From an uncultured Bacteroidota bacterium (GTDB lineage Bacteria > Bacteroidota > Bacteroidia > 2-12-FULL-35-15), in the NCBI GenBank assembly GCA_903833025.1, contig CAILDT010000183.1:1-5051 (forward strand): 5,051 nt of DNA, read 5' to 3'. Positions within the stretch are counted from its first letter, which is position 1. The number at the start of each line of letters is the position of its first letter. Position numbers and translations under genes: made by a program. Under the pieces are notes generated by a model. That model searched no databases. It was not told the DNA's origin and worked only from the letters and a program-made list of their open reading frames with translations. Shown piece by piece: positions 1 to 5,051 of this stretch.

Positions 1-2
1 CA

Positions 3-92
3 GCAAACTACCGTCACTACTCCAACAACGATGACAAGAACAGAACCGCCGACCATTTATTAGTCGTTTCAGGAAAAAAGAAGAAGAAATAA
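3..92 (+). CDS. C-terminal tail of an unidentified protein, start lies left of the window
   Basis: Only the last 29 codons are visible, read in the frame beginning at base 3 and closed by TAA at 90-92. The residues read ANYRHYSNNDDKNRTADH, then LLVVSG, then five lysines. The hydrophobic strand followed by a short basic tail is typical of a real cytoplasmic protein end, and the codons (AAC, TAC, CAC, GAC) are more GC-rich than those of the minus-strand genes. The strand-like LLVVSG followed by a charged tail could be the last beta strand of a Rossmann-type enzyme such as a methyltransferase, but this is a guess and I do not recognise the family. It runs toward the truncated gene on the opposite strand, and it belongs to the compositionally distinct left segment. 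A chance open frame of this length is possible. Confidence 0.45.
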   Translation, partial: ANYRHYSNNDDKNRTADHLLVVSGKKKKK

Positions 93-243
93 GGTAAGGT
101 GTTGACGTAGGTGAATGGGGTTCAGACTGCAACAATACGCGTGTTTAATTATCCATTTCAAATGTTACTATTCATTACATGATCCCATATCCACATTGGT
201 ACATTCTATATTTAAGAGCATGACAGGTCGGGTGGTCGTACGC

Positions 244-259
244 ACTAAAACTTTTTAGT
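244..259. repeat. Perfect 7-base inverted repeat with T-rich arm, possible terminator
   Basis: ACTAAAA at 244-250 is followed by CT and then by its exact reverse complement TTTTAGT at 253-259. A second pair, TACGC at 239-243 and GCGTA at 267-271, encloses it. The stem is AT-rich and the T-run is part of the stem rather than after it, so it is a weak candidate for a terminator of the plus-strand gene ending at 92. The seen fact is the repeat; any role is inference. Confidence 0.3.
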
Positions 260-269
260 TTCAGTAGCG

Positions 270-313
270 TAATCGTATAACGATTAATCACAATCAATGA
301 CGGTAATTAATCG
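270..313. repeat. Two overlapping inverted repeats sharing the CGATTA core
   Basis: TAATCGT at 270-276 pairs with ACGATTA at 280-286 across a three-base loop. The second arm overlaps CGATTAAT at 281-288, which in turn pairs with ATTAATCG at 306-313. The middle arm can thus pair with either the left or the right partner, so the two hairpins exclude each other. That arrangement is found in attenuators and other switching RNAs, and also in repeated operator sites. No leader gene or terminator run supports a specific role here. Confidence 0.4.
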
Positions 314-325
314 ACGTCGGCGTCA

Positions 326-358
326 GCATGCGGGTTAATAAACCATTATCCCATATGC
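326..358. repeat. Interrupted inverted repeat around GGTT-AATA-AACC
   Basis: GCAT at 326-329 can pair with ATGC at 355-358 and GGG at 332-334 with CCC at 350-352. Alternatively, GGTT at 333-336 pairs with AACC at 341-344 over an AATA loop. Just before it lie the palindrome CGACGTCG (312-319) and the arms TGACG (298-302) and CGTCA (321-325). Each repeat is short; only the concentration is notable. Confidence 0.3.
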
Positions 359-369
359 TTTCACACGTT

Positions 370-408
370 TCGTAAGGTATGTGCACTGGACAGTGTACTA
401 ACCTTCGA
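370..408. repeat. Long imperfect hairpin overlapping the end of the truncated reading frame
   Basis: The outer arms AAGGT (374-378) and ACCTT (401-405) pair exactly. After a two-by-two mismatch, GTGCACTG (381-388) faces CAGTGTAC (391-398), which pairs throughout with one G-T wobble. TCG at 370-372 and CGA at 406-408 can extend the stem past one bulged base. This is the strongest fold in the left segment, and it includes the stop codon of the minus-strand frame. It could end transcription from either side, though neither strand has a proper T-run after it. It lacks integron attC core sequences. Confidence 0.45.
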
Positions 409-946
409 GGATTGTTTCCGATGAACGTTGTTCTCCAAAAACAATAAGTAAAATAATAAACGCTGCTATATGTTCAGAAACAGAATATTGTAAAATTAAT
501 TTGCGGGTACATTTAATCCCTATCCATAAATATACATTTGCTGCAAAAACAATTGCTAACTGATAATAATAAGAATAGCCATCAGGTACTCCTCCTAATA
601 ATAAGGATATAAAATGTCCCAACAAAAAAAATGGAAGCCACAAAATACTTAACCCGATGTAGTATTTATTTACTCTCCCTTGAGGTTTTTTTTTTAAAAA
701 CCCATCCGAATTATTAGATCTGTTATAAGTACTATCTACTGCTTTTAAAAAATCAAATTTGTAATCGTGATAAATAAAAACTGCTGGCAAGTATGCATAA
801 TACCCCAACCCATCTGACCTTATTATTCCTTTCCACTTATCATCGCTTATTTGCTGAGAAAAAGTTAATATAATGCAAATAACCAACACAAGTTCACAAA
901 TATACTTGGAAGAAAAATTCAATAAGACTTTTGCGATTTTTATCAT
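398..946 (-). CDS. N-terminal part of a GT-C-like membrane protein, truncated at a junction
   Basis: The 182-residue product begins like a large polytopic Bacteroidota membrane protein of the GT-C glycosyltransferase type. A first membrane segment (about 16-30) is followed by an outer loop with RSDGLGYYAYLPA (43-55), where an acidic residue such as Asp45 is expected to take part in catalysis. After QGRVNKYYIG (89-98) come membrane segments at about 98-119, 126-144 and 158-170. Such proteins usually have some 500 residues or more, so most of this one is missing. Residues 172-182 (EQRSSETILEG) are polar, do not look like the family, and are written in GC-richer codons. I infer that the native gene stops at Gly171, near base 434, and that foreign sequence supplies the tail and stop. 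ATG at 946 starts 12 bases after the stop of the family 2 glycosyltransferase, so it sits last in that operon. It is probably non-functional as it stands. Confidence 0.75.
   Translation of the reverse strand: MIKIAKVLLNFSSKYICELVLVICIILTFSQQISDDKWKGIIRSDGLGYYAYLPAVFIYHDYKFDFLKAVDSTYNRSNNSDGFLKKKPQGRVNKYYIGLSILWLPFFLLGHFISLLLGGVPDGYSYYYQLAIVFAANVYLWIGIKCTRKLILQYSVSEHIAAFIILLIVFGEQRSSETILEG
423..436. other. Putative junction between AT-rich gene cluster and foreign left segment
   Basis: Right of about base 434 the sequence codes for a typical membrane protein at low GC. To the left the coding pattern is lost and GC rises. The last family-like codons (Val-Phe-Gly) end at 434. The bases just left form a short inverted repeat, GAAC (423-426) and GTTC (430-433), ending exactly at that point. 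No flanking target duplication can be checked because the other side of the break is not in view. Confidence 0.5.
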
Positions 947-958
947 TTACTTTTTATA

Positions 959-1678
959 CTACTGAAACAAATTATACTTCATAATACACCACATAGCTCT
1001 AAAGGCATCTTTCCACCCAATCTTTTTTCCTTCTTCATACGTGCGTCCATAGTACGAAATACCTACTTCATAAATCCGTACATTAGGTACTCGCGATATT
1101 TTTGCTGTTACTTCGGGCTCAAAACCAAATCGGTTTTCTTTTAGTTTTATGTTTTGTATAATGTCTGTTTTAAATAATTTATAACACGTTTCCATATCCG
1201 AAAGATTAAGATTGGTAAACATATTAGATAACATAGTTAAAAATTTGTTTCCGATACTGTGCCAGAAAAACAATATACGATGTGGCTTGCCTCCCATAAA
1301 CCGCGAACCATACACCACATCAGCAAAACCATTTACAATTGGTTTTAATAAAATATTATATTCCTCAGGGTCGTATTCCAAATCAGCATCTTGAATAATT
1401 AAATATTGCCCTGTAGCCAACGAAATACCTTTATGTAACGCTGCTCCCTTACCCTGGTTATATTCCTGATTAAACAAACGAATATTTGAATCACTATGTT
1501 CTTTAATATAAGTTTCAATTACCTCTTGTGTTTTATCTTTCGAATAATCATTCACAATAATAATTTCCTTTTCAATATCATTAATAAGTTTAACAGCTAA
1601 CACTTTATTTAAAATAAAATGAATAGTTGCCGCTTCGTTATAAGCAGGTATTATAATGGATAGTTTATTTATTGACAT
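959..1678 (-). CDS. Family 2 glycosyltransferase, dolichyl-phosphate mannosyltransferase-like
   Basis: This 239-residue cytoplasmic, membrane-associated enzyme should transfer a sugar from a nucleotide sugar to a polyprenyl-phosphate carrier, as the DPM1-type members of GT2 do. Seen in order: the nucleotide-binding start SIIIPAYNEA (7-16), IIVNDYSKDKT (40-50) with the expected Asp44, NQGKGAAL (74-81), and the metal-binding QDADLEYDP (96-104) with Asp97 and Asp99. Then come GSRF (124-127), ETCYK (163-167), RFGFEPEVTAK (183-193) and YYGRTYEEGKKIGWKDA (209-225), all typical of this subgroup. It has no C-terminal membrane segments, so it is the short single-domain form. Length fits the family, and the ATG at 1678 lies directly before the conserved first strand. 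It is followed after 12 bases by the truncated GT-C-like gene, which fits a pair in which one enzyme makes the lipid-linked sugar and the other uses it. The exact sugar cannot be read from the sequence. Confidence 0.9.
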   Translation of the reverse strand: MSINKLSIIIPAYNEAATIHFILNKVLAVKLINDIEKEIIIVNDYSKDKTQEVIETYIKEHSDSNIRLFNQEYNQGKGAALHKGISLATGQYLIIQDADLEYDPEEYNILLKPIVNGFADVVYGSRFMGGKPHRILFFWHSIGNKFLTMLSNMFTNLNLSDMETCYKLFKTDIIQNIKLKENRFGFEPEVTAKISRVPNVRIYEVGISYYGRTYEEGKKIGWKDAFRAMWCIMKYNLFQ

Positions 1679-1713
1679 TTTAGTTTTGTTTTATAATAAT
1701 ATTCAATTATCGT

Positions 1714-1741
1714 CAAAAATAGAAAAAGGAATTGATAGAAA
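1714..1741 (-). promoter_or_regulatory. Possible Bacteroidota-type promoter before the family 2 glycosyltransferase
   Basis: In the 77-base gap between the two genes the minus strand carries TATTTTTG (1721-1714). It matches the Bacteroidota -7 element TAnnTTTG exactly. TTTC (1741-1738) lies 16 bases before it as an imperfect -33 element (consensus TTTG), with a spacer slightly short of the usual. Transcription would start some 30 bases before the ATG. The gap is the longest within the gene cluster, which favours a promoter here, but such short matches are common in AT-rich DNA. No ribosome-binding site of the AGGAGG type is visible, as is usual in this phylum. Confidence 0.3.
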
Positions 1742-1755
1742 GCAGAAAAAATATG

Positions 1756-3324
1756 CTAATCGTTTTTTCGTTTAAATAATTTCAATCGTTTACTGGTTGA
1801 TTCATAAATCAAATTAAATTGATTTGCCAACACAGTTTGAGTGTTCACAGCGCACGAATCTTTTATTCCATCCTCATAAAACCATTGACTTATATAATCA
1901 ATTTTATGTCCTGTGGCGGTTTCATATTTTTCAATATCTATACATTGCGGTGTGCGGTTTCCATAGTGCAACATAATATCATAAATACATTGTCCCTTTT
2001 TCCATAAAAGCGGAAAGTGTGGTTTGGCGGGTTCGTAATTATCTAACACCACTATTGGTTTTTCGCAACCCATATAGTTGGAGATATTAGTAAACAATAA
2101 ATTTTGCTGATAGTTTAACGGTAAAACTGTTTTGCCTGTTTCTATTTTTGTTCCTGCTGCTGCAAACTCTTCGGCATAGTCGCTATACGGTTTACTAAGA
2201 TTATAATGATATTTTAAAAAAGCAAAACTGGTAATTAAAATAATGGCAATAGGAACAATTAAAAATTTCAATTCTATTTCCTGAATGCCAATCCATACAA
2301 TAATTAATAAATAAAAAAGTAACAATAATCGGATAGAAATAAATCCGCCGGAAGAAATCCAATCGGGAAATAAAAAATAAATAATTGATAAAACCGCCGC
2401 AGTAATCAGCCAGGCAATTTTGTTTTGGTCTTGGTTTCTGTTTTTAATAAAACTAATAATCGAAAGAATAAATAAAACACACAACACATAAAAATAAATT
2501 TTAGAGTACGGCAATTCGTCTTCGTGATTCATTGTAATTACCGGACCAATTTCTGTTAATTGTTGTATTAATAATTTATTTTCTGAATAAACAGGTGGTT
2601 TGTGTTCATATTGATTATTACTTATAATAAATAGGACAAAGAAAACAATGGCAGGCAACGATACTATCAAAACTCTTTTCAAACGGGTAACAGTTATGGA
2701 AAGGTTTTTGTTTTTAAAGTATTCAATCATCTCATAAATAAATACTATCAATCCGAACAAAATAAAATTAAATAAATGAGAAAAATATAATAACGTAATT
2801 AGCAATGAAAGTATAATTGCCTTTTTTAAAGAATAATTTTTATTGTTTCTCAACCACAAACCCAAACAGAAAAACAAAATAGGAATGCCGAAACAAAAAT
2901 TAAAGAAACCAAACCGAAGCGGCAACGAATAAATGAAAGGAAAAATTAAATAGGAAGATAGTTTAGTTTTAGCAGAAGGTTCAACTATGCTGTGTAACAA
3001 ATAACGAAAAGCAAAAGGCATAAAAAGAATATATAAAATGAGGAAAGATTTTTCGGTTAAGAAGGAGGGAAGCGCAGTGCCTACTATACAATCCCAAATA
3101 TGATTTATCCAATTAGAATTTAATTGAGTATTTATTTCAAAAAAACTTCGTAGAAAGGTTTGATTATTAAACCACAGTTGTTTTAATAAACTTGCGTTAT
3201 ATAAATGAGCAGGACCATCAACTGTTACAAAATAGGTGTTTCCAATAACAGGAATCAGAAAGAGTATGGAAACAAAAACAAAAAAATACTTTTCGTATTT
3301 TAGAAGGGAATTAAATTTTTCCAT
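1756..3324 (-). CDS. Polytopic membrane protein, probably GT-C-type glycosyltransferase
   Basis: The 522-residue product has a first membrane segment (about 14-31) followed by an outer loop with TVDGPAHLYNA (34-44). An acidic residue right after the first segment is the mark of GT-C glycosyltransferases, which take sugars from polyprenyl-phosphate carriers on the periplasmic side; Asp36 would be the candidate. Further hydrophobic segments lie at about 92-112, 122-134, 138-157, 168-199 (probably two), 216-235, 275-293, 302-319, 325-346 and 353-370. The last 150 residues (about 372-522) are soluble, presumably periplasmic, and contain four cysteines (420, 446, 461, 491). I cannot name the family. 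The GT-C reading rests on topology, the loop motif and the family 2 partner downstream. ATG at 3324 is 17 bases after the scoB stop, so the two are likely cotranscribed. A non-enzymatic membrane protein remains possible. Confidence 0.75.
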   Translation of the reverse strand: MEKFNSLLKYEKYFFVFVSILFLIPVIGNTYFVTVDGPAHLYNASLLKQLWFNNQTFLRSFFEINTQLNSNWINHIWDCIVGTALPSFLTEKSFLILYILFMPFAFRYLLHSIVEPSAKTKLSSYLIFPFIYSLPLRFGFFNFCFGIPILFFCLGLWLRNNKNYSLKKAIILSLLITLLYFSHLFNFILFGLIVFIYEMIEYFKNKNLSITVTRLKRVLIVSLPAIVFFVLFIISNNQYEHKPPVYSENKLLIQQLTEIGPVITMNHEDELPYSKIYFYVLCVLFILSIISFIKNRNQDQNKIAWLITAAVLSIIYFLFPDWISSGGFISIRLLLLFYLLIIVWIGIQEIELKFLIVPIAIILITSFAFLKYHYNLSKPYSDYAEEFAAAGTKIETGKTVLPLNYQQNLLFTNISNYMGCEKPIVVLDNYEPAKPHFPLLWKKGQCIYDIMLHYGNRTPQCIDIEKYETATGHKIDYISQWFYEDGIKDSCAVNTQTVLANQFNLIYESTSKRLKLFKRKND

Positions 3325-3341
3325 TGAGGTATAAAGGAAAA

Positions 3342-3998
3342 TTATTCTATAATCATCTCCGGCACATCACCTTCAATTACTAATCTACCTCGTGTTGCAT
3401 TTTTTATTTGTTCTACACTAATACCTGGAGCACGTTCCAATAATCTAAATCCTTGAGGAGTAATATCAAGTACTGCAAGTTCAGTTACAATTTTTTTCAC
3501 ACACCTTACTCCTGTTAAGGGCAAATCACATTTTGGTAATAGTTTCGACTCACCTGCTTTATTAACGTGTTGCATCGCTACAATTATATTTTTTGCAGAA
3601 GCAACTAAATCCATCGCACCTCCCATGCCTTTCACCATCTTGCCCGGGATTTTCCAATTTGCAATATCGCCACTATCCGAAACTTCCATCGCACCAAGTA
3701 TAGTTAAATCCACTTTGCGAGAACGAATCATTCCAAAACTCATTGCCGAATCGAAAAACGCAGACCCCGCAACAGTTGTTATTGTTTGTTTTCCTGCATT
3801 TATTAAATCTGCATCTTCTTCTCCTTCATAAGGAAACGGACCCATACCAAGCAATCCATTTTCCGATTGAAGCACTACATTCATTCCCTTCGGAATATAA
3901 TTGGCTACCAATGTCGGAATCCCGATTCCAAGATTTACATAATAACCTTCTCTGATTTCTTTTGCAATTCGTTTTGCAATACCTACTTTATCTAACAT
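3342..3998 (-). CDS. scoB: 3-oxoacid CoA-transferase subunit B (succinyl-CoA:3-ketoacid CoA-transferase)
   Basis: This cytoplasmic 218-residue protein is the beta subunit of a family I CoA-transferase, which with subunit A moves CoA between succinyl-CoA and acetoacetate (EC 2.8.3.5) or a related acid pair. Seen: GYYVNLGIGIPTLVANY (18-34), the signature QSENGLLGMGP (44-54) whose Glu46 forms the covalent glutamyl-CoA intermediate, NAGKQTITTV (67-76), and the glycine-rich KGMGGAMDLV (123-132). It also has LPLTGVRCV (159-167) and the normal ending GDVPEMI. Length is that of the family (E. coli AtoA is close to 216) and nothing is broken. The oddity is its place: the 10-base gap upstream leads to a membrane protein and the 17-base gap downstream to another, and no subunit A gene is in the window. 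These genes usually lie side by side as scoA-scoB. The exact substrate (acetoacetate, butyrate or other) cannot be fixed from sequence alone. Confidence 0.95.
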   Translation of the reverse strand: MLDKVGIAKRIAKEIREGYYVNLGIGIPTLVANYIPKGMNVVLQSENGLLGMGPFPYEGEEDADLINAGKQTITTVAGSAFFDSAMSFGMIRSRKVDLTILGAMEVSDSGDIANWKIPGKMVKGMGGAMDLVASAKNIIVAMQHVNKAGESKLLPKCDLPLTGVRCVKKIVTELAVLDITPQGFRLLERAPGISVEQIKNATRGRLVIEGDVPEMIIE

Positions 3999-4008
3999 AG
4001 TTTATTGT

Positions 4009-5051
4009 TTATTTATTCTTTTTTTCAAATACTTGTATTTCTAAATCATCAATAAGAATTGGTGCTTTTGCTTTGTACCAAAAGTAAATATTTATTTTAT
4101 CATTCACACTTCTAACTTCTGGTGTTAGAAAATCGAATGTAAATTTATTCCATTTATTTAACTCTACCGAATCTTTTGTTTGTTTACTTATGTCAACCGC
4201 ATTATAATCATACATTTTTTCCTGATAATTAAGAAACGTAACCACTAAACTTAACGGATTGCCTTTCATTTCCTTTGTCGGGTAAAACCAGCCAGTACAA
4301 CGAATCCACGCATAGTCCTTTTTTGTTATTGAAGAATAACTTGCTTCGTATTTTGAAGTATAAATGGTATTGCTATCCATCTGAAAACAATATTTTCCTT
4401 CCTTTGCCAAACTATCTCTATATTGATTTTTTTGCGCTTCATCAGGTGTATTATAGTTTTGTGAAAACAATAATTTAGAAGTGTAATTTTCTTCATCAGT
4501 AAAAACACTTTCTCCTCTATTCACAAGCATCAATTTTTTGTCTTCTTCCGAAACATTTGTTTTTCCAAATGTTTTAAAATAATATTTTGATGTCATCCTG
4601 GTTGCATCTATTATTCTATGTTCAAATTGCCACGTTTGAAAAATATTTAAAATAACCAACAACAAAATAATTGCAATTAGTAAATACTTCATTAACCGAT
4701 TGGCAAGTGAACTTAAATAATTCAAATAATATCCCAATGGTAATAATAATATCGGATAACTATCAACCATCGCTCTTTGTCCAAAACCACCTGCATACCA
4801 ATAACAACTCCAGCTTGAAATCAAATAAACATTTAAAACGAAAAATAAAACGATTGGGAAAAACAATTCTCTTTTTTGTTTATACAAATAAACAAATCCG
4901 ATACTACTAAATAGCATCAGTGGAGTATAAAGCAACCACCCTTTCCGAAACCCAAACAATACTTCTGACAAATAAGGGGATAAAAACTCAAACCCTTCGC
5001 CCGGATTATTATTATAACTAAACAACAACCATTTGCCTGCAACTATTTTCC
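4009..5051 (-). CDS. C-terminal part of a GT-C-like membrane protein with a soluble C-terminal domain
   Basis: The frame is open to the right edge, so the start is outside; 346 residues are visible, beginning KIVAGKWLLFSYNNN. The TTG at 5028 is an internal leucine, not a start. Visible parts: a loop NPGEGFEFLSP (15-25), RKGWLLYTPL (35-44), membrane segments at about 38-56, 61-79, 97-113 and 121-140, and WYAGGFGQRAMVDSYP (84-99). These features recur in a large Bacteroidota family of GT-C-like membrane proteins. Residues about 176-342 are soluble and rich in alternating beta-strand patterns, ending in ILIDDLEIQVFEK (331-343). That resembles a carbohydrate-binding jelly-roll domain, presumably in the periplasm. 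It is the same kind of protein as the truncated N-terminal fragment at 946-398, but the visible parts do not overlap. It stops 10 bases before scoB and is probably cotranscribed with it. The sugar and acceptor are unknown. Confidence 0.8.
   Translation of the reverse strand, partial: KIVAGKWLLFSYNNNPGEGFEFLSPYLSEVLFGFRKGWLLYTPLMLFSSIGFVYLYKQKRELFFPIVLFFVLNVYLISSWSCYWYAGGFGQRAMVDSYPILLLPLGYYLNYLSSLANRLMKYLLIAIILLLVILNIFQTWQFEHRIIDATRMTSKYYFKTFGKTNVSEEDKKLMLVNRGESVFTDEENYTSKLLFSQNYNTPDEAQKNQYRDSLAKEGKYCFQMDSNTIYTSKYEASYSSITKKDYAWIRCTGWFYPTKEMKGNPLSLVVTFLNYQEKMYDYNAVDISKQTKDSVELNKWNKFTFDFLTPEVRSVNDKINIYFWYKAKAPILIDDLEIQVFEKKNK

Larger units (their letters stand above)
178..356. repeat. Pair of 13-base direct repeats, CAT(G/T)ATCCCATAT
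   Basis: CATGATCCCATAT at 178-190 recurs as CATTATCCCATAT at 344-356, with 12 of 13 bases identical and 166 bases between the starts. The copies flank the hairpin-rich part of the gene-free stretch. They could be protein-binding sites or a remnant of a duplication. Two copies with one mismatch in an AT-leaning sequence is only modestly unlikely by chance. Confidence 0.35.
93..397. other. 305-base gene-free stretch, rich in inverted repeats and of different composition
   Basis: No convincing gene lies between the plus-strand stop at 92 and the minus-strand stop at 398. GC is about 39% over 61-420, against about 27% for 421-480. The left part (93-235) has little structure apart from AAGGT twice in tandem (91-100) and a small CATTT-C-AAATG palindrome near 153-163. 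The right part (239-408) is filled with inverted repeats, listed separately. Six-base palindromes such as ACGCGT, CGTACG, GACGTC, GCATGC, CATATG and GTGCAC are also frequent. Lying between two convergent reading frames, it could hold terminators, a structured RNA, or the end of a mobile element. I see no transposase, tRNA, riboswitch core or integron attC core (GTTRRRY) in it. Confidence 0.5.

Noticed and set aside
118..140. tRNA T-arm-like GGTTCAGAC
   Set aside because: The flanking bases do not form the five-pair stem, and no acceptor, D or anticodon arms are present.
115..258. Plus-strand open frame of 47 codons starting ATG GGG TTC and ending TAG inside the 244-259 inverted repeat
   Set aside because: Its residues show no motif, membrane segment or ordinary protein pattern, no ribosome-binding site is clear, and an open frame of this length is not rare by chance at this composition. 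A small peptide is not excluded.
370..408. Integron attC site
   Set aside because: The imperfect hairpin has the right look, but no GTTRRRY or RYYYAAC core flanks it on either strand, and there is no cassette array or integrase in view.
93..433. Guide-like RNA of an IS200/IS605-type element following the plus-strand gene
   Set aside because: The visible protein tail lacks the zinc-ribbon and RuvC-like C-terminal features of TnpB, and nothing shows an element end or guide sequence. The idea rests only on position and hairpins.
4671..4910. Plus-strand open frames opposite the minus-strand genes, such as 3625-3831, 3743-3955 and 4671-4910
   Set aside because: They are antisense to well-supported coding genes, have no recognisable protein features, and are explained by the low stop frequency opposite AT-rich coding frames.
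5026..5028. TTG at 5028 as the start of the right-hand membrane protein
   Set aside because: The frame continues open to the window edge with family-like residues (KIVAGKW) before it, so the true start lies outside.

Overview
The window looks like a piece of a Bacteroidota genome, probably of the Chitinophagales/Sphingobacteriales/Cytophagales type. From about base 434 to the end it is strongly AT-rich (about 30% GC in the stretches I counted). All genes there lie on the minus strand and are separated by gaps of 10-77 bases. The proteins resemble large Bacteroidota membrane proteins of the GT-C glycosyltransferase type, plus a DPM1-like family 2 glycosyltransferase. Lineage is inferred from composition and protein style, not from a marker gene.

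Layout in the direction of transcription (right to left). 5051-4009: C-terminal part of a polytopic GT-C-like membrane protein whose start lies beyond the right edge; it ends in a soluble, probably beta-sandwich domain. 3998-3342: scoB, subunit B of a 3-oxoacid CoA-transferase, intact but with no subunit A gene in view. 3324-1756: a 522-residue polytopic membrane protein, probably also GT-C-like. 1678-959: a family 2 glycosyltransferase resembling dolichyl-phosphate mannosyltransferase. 946-398: the N-terminal part of another GT-C-like membrane protein, cut off after about 171 residues. A possible Bacteroidota-type promoter sits in the 77-base gap before the family 2 enzyme.

The left 433 bases differ from the rest. 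They are richer in GC (about 39-47% in counted stretches). They carry the tail of a plus-strand gene (ending at 92), then about 305 bases without a convincing gene but unusually rich in inverted repeats. The truncated membrane-protein gene runs into this segment and stops after 11 residues that do not look like the family. I read 430-436 as a junction between two different DNAs: a genuine insertion, deletion or rearrangement, or an assembly chimera. The sequence alone cannot decide which.

How the genes may work together: the family 2 enzyme probably charges a polyprenyl-phosphate with a sugar, and GT-C-like membrane proteins use such lipid-linked sugars on the outer face of the inner membrane. 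The set is therefore plausibly a protein or envelope glycosylation cluster, with a ketone-body CoA-transferase subunit lodged in it. I found no CRISPR array, tRNA, rRNA or transposase gene, and no clear new defence or other system. The points worth pursuing are the junction, the separated halves of GT-C-like genes at the two ends, and the lone scoB.
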